DNA of 64,000 nucleotides from Pleurodeles waltl (GCF_031143425.1 NC_090440.1:336167844-336231843), one strand, 5' to 3'. Positions 34,191 through 46,360 are shown, counted from the stretch's first letter. A program made the numbers and translations. The notes: generated from the letters alone by a model not told the origin.

Positions 34191-34699
34191 AATATGTCAC
34201 TGTGTTTGCCTTTGCCTGTCAAAATATTTTCTAGGAGAAAATAATTGTACTACTAATCTATTTTTGTTGTCTTCTTTATTTCTTACATCAGCATCCGAGG
34301 GCAAAAAGAGGGTATTAGCAGGTCGGGCCGAAGAGGGTGCCACCACCAATGCTGCATTGGGTAGAAATTCTACTGTCACCACCAGCACCGCAGCAGATGG
34401 CTCTGCTGGCCCCGGTAAGTTCTTGTTAATATTATTTATCTAACTTTTAACTTTCCCCAATTAGAATATTTTTTCATCCTTTCTCCTATGCTGTAACTCT
34501 TTTTGTCAAATGCTCACTGTTATATTCATTGTTTGCTCATGTTATCCCACTTTGCATTATCCTTTTTTCTATATTTCTTGTTTCTGTAGCAGTCTTCCTC
34601 CTGTTTCTGTAATCTGTAGTTTAAACTTTCTTCTGATTTGTTAATCTGTCCCTCTCACCTAACCTTATTATACCCTATGGCCAGTTACTGAAAGACTAA

Positions 34700-35285
34700 G
34701 GGGGTCATTCTGACCCCGGCGGTCTCAGACCGCCGGGGCCAGGGTCGGCGGGAGCACCGCCGACAGACCGGCGGTGCCCCGCAGTGCATTCTGACCGCGG
34801 CGGTTCGGCCGCGGTCAGACAAGGAAAACCGGCGGTCTCCTGCCGGTTTTCCGCTGCCCTACACAATCCTCCATGGCTGCGGAGCGCGCTCCGCAGCCAT
34901 GGGGATTCTGACACCCCCTACCGCCATCCTGTTCCTGGCAGGTCTCCCGCCAGGAACAGGATGGCGGTAGGGGGTGCCGCGGGGCCCCTGGGGGCCCCTG
35001 CAGTGCCCATGCCCATGCCCATGGCATGGGCACTGCAGGGGCCCCCGTAAGAGGGCCCCACAAAGTATTTCAGTGTCTGCTATGCAGACACTGAAATACG
35101 CGACGGGTGCCACTGCAATTCTGAGCCGGCGTCCTCGTGGGAAGGTTGATTTGCCCTGGGCTGGCGGGCGGCCTTTTGGCGGCTGCCCGCCAGCCCAGGG
35201 CAAATCCCAAAATACCCTCAGCGGTCTTTCGACCGTGGAGCGGTATTTTGGTGGGGGCCCGCCCGCCGAAGTTAGAATCAGGCCC
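34700..35285. mobile_element. GC-rich Harbinger MITE built from nested hairpins
   Basis: Ends GGGGGTCATTCTGACCCC and, from the right, GGGCCTGATTCTAACTTC; TAA flanks both sides (34697-34699 and 35286-35288), a classic Harbinger target. Interior modules include a perfect 32-base palindrome (34871-34902, centred on GGAGCGCGCTCC), ACCGCCATCCTGTTCCTGGC with its complement, and a GCAGTGCCCATGCC hairpin. GC content is far above the flanks. No protein is encoded. Confidence 0.85.
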
Positions 35286-37183
35286 TAAGATGCCAGAATC
35301 TTCTATGAAGATTACAGTGTTTGTAGACAGAAGCAAGCTCTTCTATGTTTGTTTGTTGAGTAGGCTTTCTATTTCTTGCTCATGATCACATGACAAGAGA
35401 GGGGCCAAAGTTATGGTGAACCCCCAATGCTATGTTGTATAATCCCAGCAGTTTGAATGGCAGTGTTCCATGGCAGTAAAGTAGTATAAGGACTGTCCCA
35501 TAGTATTTGCTAAAATTGACAACTAAACCCAAACCATATGTCCTTTATTGACAAATATATTCTACCCCTTAATTGCACTTCAAATGACTTACAGTCATTA
35601 TCCTACCTCTGTCCCTCCATTATGGCTGGCTTGATTGCTGGCTTTTCTAACATTATCAACCAGGAAAATGACCAAAATTATATTTTAGATGGGAGCGGAG
35701 ATGCCGCAAACTAAATTTAGTCATGTGTTGTGGTTTTATAAGTATTTTGTAAAAAAAAAGTGGGAGGTTTATGTGGCATCTGAAATGTGAAATGTTGTTT
35801 TTTCTAGCCTCACAGACCACCAGAGCCGGGACCAGCACCAGTGCACCAAATACTGCCCCTGAAAGAGGAGTCTCTGGGGCAGCAGGGACAAATGAAGGTA
35901 AGTCAAATTGCTTGGTTATTGACAATCACTAGTATACACACTGGATTTGTTAAATCAGGCAGATCCCACCCACCCATCATCCATGACCTCTTTGCCCTTG
36001 GCATTTTGTGAGTCCTGGCCCATGGGAAATGATTATGATGATGAAGACCTCACCCAACTGATGCATGTTTCAATCTGGCACTGCAGTGTTGGCTGTGCAA
36101 TGTGGGTCTGCTTCTGTTAATGTAGCATTTATAAAACCTTCAACGGAATGCAAGCCAAAACAAAAACAAGGTGTCTTTCTCTTCCCTCCTAGGGCCCACT
36201 CAGTGACCTACCCAAGTACCGCACTATTCATTCCTAACTTCTGTCCACATTGAGAAAAAACATTTTTGGCATGTGCCAACTCTGACAGCCAGAACAAGTG
36301 TTTCATACTTGATATGGCTCCCATAATGGACTTACGCCTGTTCAATGTGAAATTAATTAACTTTTAGGTTTCAACAGAGACTGATTAAGCCTAAGCTACA
36401 TTACCAGTGAGCCCTCTGTATTCTACAGCAACATGGATGATGCCTCACTCATTAAGCAGAGTTATTTTAATTTTTTCCACACAAAGGGGCAGATGTACAA
36501 GCCCCTAGCTCTGCCTTAACTCCGCCTTAGCATAATTTTATGATGCTAAGGTGGCATTAGGGGTGGCCATTCCCCTGCATCATATATACAAAGTAGTGCA
36601 ATACATGCATTGTGCCACTTTGCAACCTCTTGCGCCACATTATGGAGGTCATTATGAACACAGCGGGAAACACCGTTGACCGCCGTGGCGGTGGTGAAGA
36701 GAATCCCGTCGTTGGCAGTGAATGGAAACCTGCCATATAATGAACGAAAATCCCATCCCCACCAAAAATCACCAGACCACTACTCCTCGCCATGACCCTG
36801 TTGGCGGGAATCCCGATCTCCCCACCCCGCCACCACCAAGCACACCCACATCCCGCCCTCCAAATACTGATGCACAAATCACCTTGGCGAACAGTGGAGG
36901 CCAGACAACCACTGGCGGCTGCGACCGCCACGGGCAGCAAGTGGACTCAACCGCTAGAAGTGCACACATTGGATAAGCGTATAACCCACACACCTGACAC
37001 ATATTTAGAACCCCATAAAATACCCCCAGATATACCCCACAATCCTTTGCAACAAAAGTAGGCCACGAAGACTGAGAGAACCAGAGGCAGGCAGTGAATG
37101 CCAGCAAACAGGAGACGCACACTGACCCACAGCAGAGCACCCTCACCTCGTTTCCGGTACCGACATCATTCACCACACTCACC

Positions 37184-38726
37184 ATATCACCCCCCAAACA
37201 GCCACACTTCACCGAAAGGGAGTTAAGGACCATGGTTGATGAGATCTTGAAGGTGGAGCCACAAATATTCGGGCCGTGGTGCAGCACACACCCATCGCAA
37301 GGAAGATGGAGCTGTGGCAGACCATTGTGAACAGAGTCAATGTAGTGGGACACCATCCATGCACCAGGGAGGATACCTGGAAGAGATGGAACGACCTGCG
37401 GGGGAAGGTCAGGGGCATGGCATCAAGGCGCCACATCGCACTGCAGAAGACTTGGGGAGGACCGCCACCAACACCACCAGAAAACACAGAGGGACTCACT
37501 GAACTCACTGGAGGAATGGACTCGGGTAAGTCATCAACATATACCCTATATACACCATACCTGTAATGCATGTAGCACCCCACCCCATCCACACACAGCA
37601 GGACCAGCACCCCATCCAGGCATAAGCCACTAAATCCACCCCCCTGCATGACCACAAACCCATTAACAGGTCCACATATCTCCCCCTGTGCACAGCCACC
37701 CAGCCCTGCAAGTACCCACAATGGAACAACACCCCCCCACCACAATGCAACCCCATACTGGCACTAAATGCAATGTCAACCTCACAAAGACACCCTGGAA
37801 GGCCACTGAAAGTAACACCATCACAAAATAGCCCAGTCCTGTTCACCTCAAACTTTCATGCAGTTGTTACATACATTTCTATGTCCCCCAACAGGCACCA
37901 CCACCCATGCAACCCTAACGGACGGGACAAGGAGTGCCAGTGTCCCCCGGGGAGACAGAGGCACCTCACAGGACACTGGTGAAGGATCCTCGGACACTGA
38001 TGAGCAGGCAGGCCCATCACACAGTCCTGGACTCTCACCATGCAGCAGCCCCACCCAGGAAACCACTGTCACCCCTACCACCCAGTCAAGACCTGCAGCC
38101 CAGGGCAAGCGTCCCCACACCAGTGTATCCAGGCCACAGACTGGTGGAACACAGGTACAGAGGCCACAGTCTCCCACTCCCAACATGCAGGAAGGCGAGG
38201 GCCCCAGTACAAGTGGTACTGCCAGACCTGTGCAGGGAACACAGGCACAGGGGGCTAGGGCAAATGCAAGGGTGGCAGTGGGCCAGGGGGAGGCCACAGG
38301 ATGGATGCAGCAGCCCAGGACGTGATATCAGAGGTATTGGGAGCCTACCAGCATATCCATGACAGGTTGGCACATATTGTGTCCGCCCTGGAGCACAGTC
38401 AGAGGATGCAGCAGGAACACCACCAACAGGCCATGGAGCGCTGGAAAGAGAACAACGCCACAAAGGCCACCATAGCAGGAGCACTGCTGCAGCTGGTCCA
38501 AAACCAGTCTGACACCCACACAGGATAAGAGGCCCCCACAATGGCACCGGACAACCAGCATCAGATTACCCCATCAGCAGAAACATCCCAGAAACTACCC
38601 TCCCAGGAAACCCAAGGGCCTACCATGTCATCCCCTGATGATCAACAGCAGGTGCCCAAACAGACCCTCAGGCCAAGATATGGCATTGGAACCCCAGCAA
38701 AGAACAAGGCCCCCTTCATAAAGTAA
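37184..38726 (+). pseudogene. H3 Myb1: Myb/SANT-like protein, broken
   Basis: Exon 1 (37184-37525, then GTAAG) has the Myb/SANT-like domain: HFTERELRTMVDEILKVEPQ, then after a frameshift ARKMELWQTIVNRVNVVGHH and WKRWNDLRGKVRGMASR. The expected ATG is ATA. Exon 2 starts at 37895 after CCCAACAG. It encodes a long Ser/Thr/Pro/Gln linker, then a helical segment (AYQHIHDRLAHIVSALEHSQ) in another frame, and a basic tail (KQTLRPRYGIGTPAKNKAPF) ending at 38726. The layout equals H1/H2 Myb1, with the same single intron between domain and linker. At least two frameshifts and the lost start make it inactive. Confidence 0.78.
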
Positions 38727-39196
38727 CTCATCAACACTCTGCACAGCAACCATCCCACCCAATCACCAACCACACATTGCTAAGAGGCAATATGAACTAC
38801 TGTAAGACAAGATGGACCCATCATTAGTACCAACAAGGCTGCCTCCATGTTGGTCTTGAGGACACCCACCCCTCACTACTTGCCATCACTGTAAATAGCA
38901 CTATTCACTCACACCAACCAATAAAACACATATCACACCTGTAACACTGTCCCCTGTGTTAAATTGTGAACAAAGTGAAGTATGGATGCAACTGGCTGGG
39001 AACTACTTTATTGTCAAATCTGTGCATGAAGGGAGTCCTGTGTGCCTAAATGGTAGCAATGAGTAAATGCATAAAATGTCAATGTGTACCATGCAGAAGT
39101 GGACCATGTTCCGCCTATCATTACCACCCCCCATATGACTGAGCACACTGACAGTATTTGTCACAAACCCCAATGTCAGGCCCAAGTCCCACACAT

Positions 39197-40070
39197 TTAC
39201 TTGAAGTAGAGTTGTATCAGTTGGTTCCTGGAATTGATATCTTCCCCTACCTCATCATTACCATCACTCTCCTCACCTCTCTGAGGTAGCTGATCAGGAC
39301 ATACAGCACCCTCCACCTCCAAGAGGGGGATAGAATGTCTCACTGCCACGTTGTGCAGCATGCAGCAGGCCACCACTATTCTACACACCTTATCAGGCCC
39401 ATAGGCCAGCGAACCCCCAGAGATATGTAGACAATGAAATCTAGCCTTCAGGAGACCTATAGTTCACCCCCCCCTAGTATGTCCATGGGCTTCATTGTAA
39501 TTCCTCTCTGCATCCGTCCTGGGATTCCTCACTGGTGTCAGGAGCCAACGCAAATTTGGATAGCCAGAATCACCTAGAAAAAGGTGCAATACAGAGTTGT
39601 CATTGTTATGCCCCTTAGTCAGACAGCCTGGCTGTCTGCTATGTGTCAGTTAGTGACAGGTACACTTACCTATGATCCAATCCACCATCTGTCTTCTTGG
39701 AGTTGTTCCATCTTCTGTGGCACATTATTGTTCCTCAACACAAAGGAATCATAGACTGAACCTGGGAACATGGCATTCACATGTGAGATGTACTGGTCTG
39801 CTGTACATACCAATCGGGATGTTCACTTGAAATGAGCCGTGGCCAGGAAATGGAGTGCATAGAGCACCTGCACTTCAGTTGGGATGGCATGCTGATTACG
39901 ATTTCCCAGAGTGCATGATCCAGTAAAGCACAAAGTTGCTGAATTGTTGCATGTGTGAGTCTGTAATTGATTATTATCTGAAGCTCCACCGTGGTCATCA
40001 TATCCACAAGTGGTCTGTACACCGATGGTGCCCTTCCTCGCCACAAGGGTCGGTACCTACGAGGGGTTCA
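39197..40070 (-). pseudogene. H3 transposase, HARBI1 type, internally deleted
   Basis: Read on the reverse strand, the N-terminal part (about 40070-39830; VYRPLVDMMTTVELQIIINY) is followed by a deletion of roughly 250 bases. The deletion removes the first catalytic acid block and resumes at ADQYISHVNAMFPGSVYDSF, which keeps the second acid. A 96-nt intron (39574-39669, donor GTAAGT, acceptor TTTTCTAG) still splits the GDSGYPNLRWLLTP motif and looks spliceable. The ERxFGLLKARFR region is disrupted (near 39460). The C-terminus (39388-39197) has CRIVVACCMLHNVAVRH and an acidic tail. It is non-functional but gives the clearest view of the intron. Confidence 0.8.
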
Positions 40071-40587
40071 AAAAGGTGTGATGAAGACACATACATAGGC
40101 ACACTTGTCATCATTTGTGCACTGCATAGTTCATTGTAGTGACTCTACAATGACTGCTACCTGACAGATATACATGTATATCACAAAGAGGGAACAGAGT
40201 ATCTCATGTGTGGTAGAATACTGACTGGACAGAGGCCTAGGTGCTTCATGTGGCTAGTAGGGCCTGCATAGTGAAAAGTTTATTTTTTAGATGTGTAGGT
40301 CATGGCAAAATGTCTGCCCACTGTGATTCTGCCATTTTGTTGTGGAAGTGACCTCATACTGCCAGCGGTTGATGTCACAGCGTAAGGCAGTGTTTACCGC
40401 CTTTCGCACCCTCATTGGTTAACATGGATCCCAGTGGGGAATACTTGCATATCATGATCGCCGCCAGTGGTGACAGTGTACACTGCCATGGAACGTACGC
40501 AAGTTTGTCATCGATTATTCATTTGACTCCCTGATCTCGTGCGGACAGGTACTCCACTGTGTGTACTGCTGTGGCCTGCCTCTGGCT
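40071..40587. promoter_or_regulatory. Divergent promoter region of H3
   Basis: This interval separates the 5' ends of the transposase (reverse) and Myb2 (forward). The equivalent interval is 57446-57870 in H2. Contents include CGCCTTTCGC and CCTCATTGG (inverted CCAAT-like) motifs. No factor site is proven; the role is inferred from gene orientation. Confidence 0.4.
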
Positions 40588-43008
40588 ATGGATGTGCCTC
40601 GTGTTGCAGGGGAAAGGGCCCCGGCCTTCACCCAGGAGGAACTGGAGAAGTTAGTGGACGGGGTCCTGCTCAAGTATGGAAAACTGTACGCACGGCCAGA
40701 GGTACAGGTGAGTCTGGGGTTGGGGGACACTGTGTGTGTAATGGGTGGTGTTGATTGTACATATGTGTGCACCTCTGAGCTTGCATAGGCCATGGTGCAT
40801 GGCATGCTGTGTGCATATGTCCTGTATGTCTGACAGTACTGTCAGTCCCATAGTGGACGAATAGCCAGCTGCACCTATTGTGCAAGTGCCTGACCTCTGT
40901 GTTCCATTTCTGTGTCACCCTTTTTCGGTCAGCGCCCACCAGAAGAGGGCACTTTGGCATGCATCACCAAGGAGGTGCGGACATTGGGGGTCTACAACCG
41001 GCAGAGCACCCACTGCAGAAAGAGGTTGGAGGACCTGCAGCGCTGGGCGCGTAAGATCAGTGAAGCCCACCTGGGGACATCCTCCCAACGTGGAAGGGGT
41101 GCCCGTCGGGCACTGACCCCCTTCATGCGACGGATCGTGGTGGTGGCGTACCTAGACCTGGATGGTCACAAGGGGGTGATTACTCATTTCACATACTTCA
41201 GTCTGGAAGGATGTCTGGGTGTGCATTACGGTTCATGCTGCTTAGAGGCAGGGACTTCGACTGGTGTCCATCTACTTTAAGGTTCCCAAAGGGTGTAGGG
41301 GTGTCTTTGTTAGGTCTCCCATACGTCGCCTCCTTAGGTAGTCCGGGGTGATGGGTGTAGAGCAGTACTCTGGTCAGTAGTCAGGGGCATGGCCATGGGC
41401 ATAGTGAATGGTGCTGCCTGTTGGGTGTGTCTTCTGGGTGGGTGTATGTCTGGCCATTATGTATCTCCATTCAGCTACTTACAATTGTCCCTCCTGTTTT
41501 GTCTCCCCATCCCTGTTCTCTTGTGTTGGTTTGGTACAACATCAACATCTGGCGAGGGAGCTGAGGCACCGGCAAGTGGGGAAGCAGTGGCCCATGGATC
41601 CTCGGAGGCAGAGACAACCAACGCCCAGGGGACCACTGGGTGGGAGGGCTAGGGGAGTTCCATAGAGAGGCAACTACCACAGGACGACTACCTGGCGGTG
41701 GCGGACCCTAGTGGCCACACCACTACCGTGACATCTTCTGCCACCCTCCATTCCATCACTGCCCTCCCTTCTGCTCCCCACCGAGTTGCCCGTGCCCGCT
41801 CACTGAGAAAGGTGGGCGTCTCTTTCATCCCAGGCACCTCCTCCCCTGCCTCAGTCAGCCCTGCTGCCCTCACAGAGGAGGCTATTTACCTCCTGAGAAC
41901 CATCTCTGTAGGGCAGACAACCATCATCAATGCCATCCAGGGGCTAGCATCAGAGGTGCAGCAGACAAATGGCTATCTGGATGGCATTCACGGTGTCGTG
42001 TCTGCCCTACAGAGATCCCTTCATGCTCTAGCCTCCTCTCGGATGGCAGCCAGTTTCCCTGGCCATTCTGTCCCCCCTCCAACCTCCTCTACCCCTTCCA
42101 GCACCCCACACCCTTCACCTGTCCAAGGCACACATTCAGACACGCAGTCAAGCACATCAACACCCAAGAAACACACTTCAAAACAAAAGCACCACACCTC
42201 CCACCACAAGCATTCACACAGCACTTCCCCCAGTGTGCCCACCTCTTCCGCCTCCCTGTCTGTCCCCTCTACATATACACCCTCATGCACTTTACCTTCA
42301 GTCACTGTTGCTGCTCCTCTTGCTGCACTCACCACAATAGCAGACATCATTCATGCACCCCAATACCCACACCTGCACTCACCACAACTACTGTAGTTGA
42401 CACATGCAGCACACTCACCAGACTTGCAGACACCCACACAACATACATCCACACTAGCTGTCTGTCTTCTCCCACTGTGTACACCCCCTCCTCCAAAAAC
42501 ACAAAAACACACCAAGACACCCACCAATCAGACATCCACCACACCACTTTATATTGTCCAGTCACCTGCACCCACTACACGCATCCCTGCACCACATACA
42601 TCCACTGCCTCTGCCTCCATTCCCACGCCCTCATCCAGGACCACCCCAATTGCTCAGAAGAAACTTTTCCTCTCCCGTGCTGACCTCTTCCAACCCACTG
42701 GCCCACCCCGTCTTGTCCCTAAGCGTTCTCACATCCTTGCCCTTTCAACTCCTTCCACATCACAGCCCACCCCTGTCCGCCCTTCACATTCCCGTTCCCC
42801 TTCCCCAGATAAAAAAAAGGCCCGGACTGAGCCGAGTCCACCTAGTTCCACCCGATCTAAATACCCCCCACCCACTTCAAAGGACAAACCCACCCCCCTC
42901 CACCTTCCAAACAAAAGTCCAAGGCCCACCCCGTCGCAAATCCCCACCCCTACCTCCCCCTGCCCCCATTCCGTGAGGTACCTGGATGCCCATATGTTGC
43001 CCCATTAG
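40588..43008 (+). pseudogene. H3 Myb2: second Myb/SANT-like gene, broken
   Basis: Exon 1 (40588-40707, 40 codons, donor GTGAGT) starts MDVPRVAGERAPAF and holds TQEELEKLVDGVLLKYGKLY. Exon 2 (40928 to about 41175) continues the domain: LGVYNRQSTHCRKRLEDLQR and WARKISEAHLG. Its acceptor is TTCG instead of CAG and a one-base deletion lies near 40965. Exon 3 starts near 41545 with the TSGEGAEAPASGEAV linker. It runs through a stop near 41650 into a long frame (41698-42396) with AALTEEAIYLLRTISVGQTT, a helical heptad-like segment, then a Ser/Thr/His/Lys-rich tail and KKLFLSRADLFQPT. The last frame ends at 43008. This is the best copy for the C-terminal region. Confidence 0.75.
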
Positions 43009-44869
43009 GTGGAGTACCATGAACTTGTGGGAGTCAGTTTGGGCCTGTTGTGGCCCATGGCAAATGTAGTCATATGGACTGGCCATTGGCCCTGTTTGGA
43101 CTGTTTGGCTCTGTGAGCTTCACATTTAAGATTTCTGTGTCGCCTGTGTTTTGGCGGCATGCTGTTGATCCCTGGTATTTTGTTTAATTGTTTAAGGGTG
43201 TGGGGCATTTGTATGTACTATGGTCAAGTTGGATTAGCCTTGTGTCGGGTAAGCACCTCTTGCTGTAGGGTGCATGACTTGTGCTGCTGTGAAGGGTTGG
43301 GGGTGTAGCATGGTGGGTGGGGTGGATGGGTATGTAACTGTGCCCTTTCCTCCCTTGTTTCGTAGAATGCGGTACGTACTATCATCGTCTTCAACGGTCG
43401 TGGAGGTATATAGCAAGGAGCAGGGCTGGCATGATCTGCAGCTCTCTATCCATGTCTGCGAGTTGTGTGGCCCTCCATTGATTGTTTCCTTATATTTTGT
43501 TCATTGCCGCCTGACTTTGCGTGGTGGGGGCTCCTGCCCCGGAACTGGCGGCGGACTGATGGTTCATTATTTGATAGGCGGCTTAGGCCTTTCCGTCGGC
43601 CTGTGGGCAGACTCTGCCATCATCGTCGGCACTCCTCTGCTGACGGTGGGTGGTTTTCGGGATGCCTGTCTTTTGTTTGGTTCATTATTTGGCTGTCCGG
43701 CCCGCTCCTCTGCTGGCGGTTTTTACCGCCACCACCAGTGGTGCGGAACGGACCGCCATGTTTATAATGAGGGCCTGTGTCTGAGTCAGGCATGTAGGGA
43801 GGCCGGAAGAATGGGCAGTGAAATTTAAAAAATTTCACTGCTTCATTCTTTCAATAATTTTTAACGCCTGCTTAGGGCGGGTGTTAAAGTGACACACACA
43901 TAATAATCTATGGGCCTCGCTATGCGTTGCTGCACAAGCATCAAAAAATGTGATGCTAGTGCAGCAAAGCACCTCAGCAGTGTCAACAATGTTGACGCTT
44001 TTGTGGTAACAACCCCTATGGTGCGACATATTGTAAATACGGGGAAATCATGGTGCCGTTAAGGGGGGAAGGGTGATGCAACAAAAATGCTGCATCAGTA
44101 CCAATGCATTTCTTGCAAATCTGCCCCAAAGTGTCTGTGTGGTTTAATATTTTGGAAATCCTTTCCCAGAAAAAAAATCTCTCTGTTTTTTTTCAATATT
44201 ATGCTGCCTCCTTTTAGCCAGTCCGTGGTTTTCTAAGTCATGTGTTGCAATCAGATTCCCACCTGTGATTTACTTTCATAATCATCACATCAAAATTTCC
44301 AATGGCCATAGGGGACCAACAGCAATGGACTTATACTGTGCCACTATGTAATTTGTTTTAAAAGTGTTTGCACAGGACATTCTTTATAATATGTCTTTTT
44401 TATTCTTTTTTTTCTTTCTTGATATAGTTAATCCTGCTGGTCCACCTCCACCAAAGACCCAGCTGGAGATCACAGCCCAGCTCCAGCGGCACAGGCTGGA
44501 GGCCACTAGGGCATATTAGAAGCAGCTGGTGGATGAGGATGGCCAAGCACATGCCCCTGCACCTAGACTTGGGCCCAGCTCCACCAACCAACCAGCTGTA
44601 CCTCACGCCTCAAGGTCACATCGACAGCATAGCTATTCTGCCCCCCTTTCAGACCAGCTCTACCATCGCCACATGCTGGTGCGAGTGGGTCATCAGCAGG
44701 CACGCCTCAAGGTCTGCATTTAACATCTGGATAGCCTCATACAAAATACCTTCTTTTTGCCCTTTTTTTATTTATTTGGGATGAAGGGAGTTGTTGTGGG
44801 TGGAGAGGGTGGGAGTTTGTGAACAGTATTTTTTCATATCAACATTGCTGCACAGTTAAGGACTTGAAC

Positions 44870-46360
44870 ATTTTTTTTTTTTTTTTTTTTCAAGTCAAGC
44901 TTTATTCGGTCAATTAACCATGAAAGCATCACATACATTAAAAGAAAAATTTCATCTCATTTTATAATCTGTACAATGATTTAATAATTTTATAAAAAAA
45001 AACACATAAATAAATACATACATGTGATATCAGAGTATTCATCTAAAATCCTGCCTGGGCACGCTTCGTGGGTCCTTGATTAAAATGGTGATCACGTATA
45101 TGCCATGCTGCCACTAAAAACTTGCTGACTGCTAAAATTAATTAATTTGATCTATGGCTTTTTTAAAACCCTTATTGCTATGCTGCAGTTTTCCAGCCCC
45201 ATTTCCCTACAGGTTTTTCGAATCCATATTGACTGTGGAAAAAAAAATATGTTGGGCAAAAAAAAACATAAAATGTTCAACTGTTTCCGGGGCACCGCCA
45301 GAAGCCGGACATATATCTGAAGTAGTGATTGGCCCCCAGTTGCAAGTTAAAGACAACATTGGTAAGGACCCAAAACGGAATCTAGCACATAAACCTTTGC
45401 CCTGTAGATCTAGTATAATATCTTAATAGGATTCATACTGCGGAAACCACTTAAAATCAGTAAAAAGATTAGATAATCGACCATGAGTTTTACAACAAAT
45501 ATAATTGTTCCATACATTGGACCAGTAAGCTGATTTCAAAGCAGTTTTATGGGATTTCACTAATTTTTGGGGATTCTCCCAATAATCTCCAAACCCCAAG
45601 ATACAAAACCAATTGGACACATATTTAATCCAAGGAATAATAGCTGCATTTGGTCTCTTTAGCAGGTCAAGCAATGATGCTTTGTATAAATCCAATTCAG
45701 GGTGGTCCAAATCCTTATCCAATATAATAGAGGTCATAGGGAAATTAAATCAGCTACTTGGTTTAGCCCCAAATCAAGAAACATTGGGATCAGTGGTGTA
45801 CTTCGGGGGCACACTATCAAAGCCCTCGCAAAATTGTTTTCTCCCACAGTTATATTTGTACATACATAGCTTTATTGGTTACTTTCAACCCTAAAAGCAA
45901 AACAACCACCGGTAGAAAGATAAAAGATAAGTAAAAATTATGTTAAAAAGGAAATAAGAGGAATAAAAAAGAACATCCTTTACGGCCTTAAAACACATAA
46001 AAACCAAACACCTAATCTCCTACTGACTGTCATTTAAATCAATCATGGGGTATTGTTCCAGTCTAGGTGTGTGGTTAAAATTTGATGACTAAAACATTCC
46101 ATTGTCAGTTTTTCATGTTGTCCTTATTTGGAAGTAAGTTCCGCATCAGCAACTTTCCCCAAGTGATAAGTACGTACATGCCAGGCAGCTGTAATGTACC
46201 TACTGACCGCACAGGGCAAGGGGGGGGAACTTTCCCTCATCAGAATTCTTAAGGCAACAATACAATGTCTTACCCCCACATTCCTACACACTGGCCGTAA
46301 CCACTTTCGACGCGCAATCAAATAGGCAGGACATAAAAACATAACATTTATTTTGGACAT
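44870..46360 (-). mobile_element. LINE-like retrotransposon 3' fragments
   Basis: A run of about 22 T at 44870 looks like the poly(A) tail of a reverse-strand retroposon. Behind it the reverse strand has an open segment (45737-45423, MTSIILDKDLDHPELDLYKA) with Trp/Tyr-rich sequence of the sort found at the C-terminal end of LINE ORF2 proteins. A second, similar untranslated-like block begins near 45860 (TAGCTTTATTGGTTACTTTC) and may be another 3' end of a related copy. Both are heavily 5'-truncated. The family is not identified. Confidence 0.45.

Larger units (their letters stand above)
36644..43775 (+). mobile_element. PIF/Harbinger element H3
   Basis: Left terminus GGAGGTCATTATGAACAC; right terminus from the other strand GGCCCTCATTATAAACATG. 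Flanks are TAT and TGT, an imperfect 3-bp match. It carries Myb1 (37184-38726, forward), transposase (about 40070-39197, reverse) and Myb2 (40588-43008, forward). It is clearly divergent from H1/H2 in every gene yet has the same order, spacing and exon pattern, so it is a distinct subfamily. AATAAA lies after Myb1 (about 38920) and its complement after the transposase (about 39006), consistent with convergent gene ends. Confidence 0.85.
36488..44127. mobile_element. MITE split by Harbinger H3
   Basis: The left end GGGGCAGATGTACAAGCCCC at 36488 pairs with the right end at 44127, which reads GGGGCAGATTTGCAAG on the other strand. AAA flanks both (36485-36487 and 44128-44130). The left piece (36488-36643) includes a small hairpin CCTTAGCATAATTTTATGAT. 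The right piece (43776-44127) has further hairpins around AAATTTAAAAAATTT and TTGATGCTTG-like sequence. H3 was inserted into it later. Confidence 0.7.
34292..44723 (+). pseudogene. Three phase-matched exons of an unidentified gene
   Basis: Exon A (34292-34414) sits between TTCTTACATCAG and GTAAGT and encodes SEGKKRVLAGRAEEGATTNA and a Thr/Ala-rich run. Exon B (35808-35897) sits between TTTTTTCTAG and GTAAGT. Exon C (44428-44723), after a pyrimidine tract and ATATAG, encodes PPPPKTQLEITAQLQRHRLE and continues to a stop at 44721. All junctions are phase 1, so the three join in one frame; exon C has one in-frame TAG at 44517-44519. Between B and C lies the MITE/H3 insertion. No domain is recognised. 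The low-complexity linker style resembles accessory proteins of DNA transposons, but a host gene fragment is not excluded. Upstream exons were not found. Confidence 0.4.

Noticed and set aside
41698..42396. Separate gene starting at the ATG at 41698
   Set aside because: It is the continuation of Myb2 exon 3 of H3 after a stop. H2 shows the same segment directly following the acidic linker.
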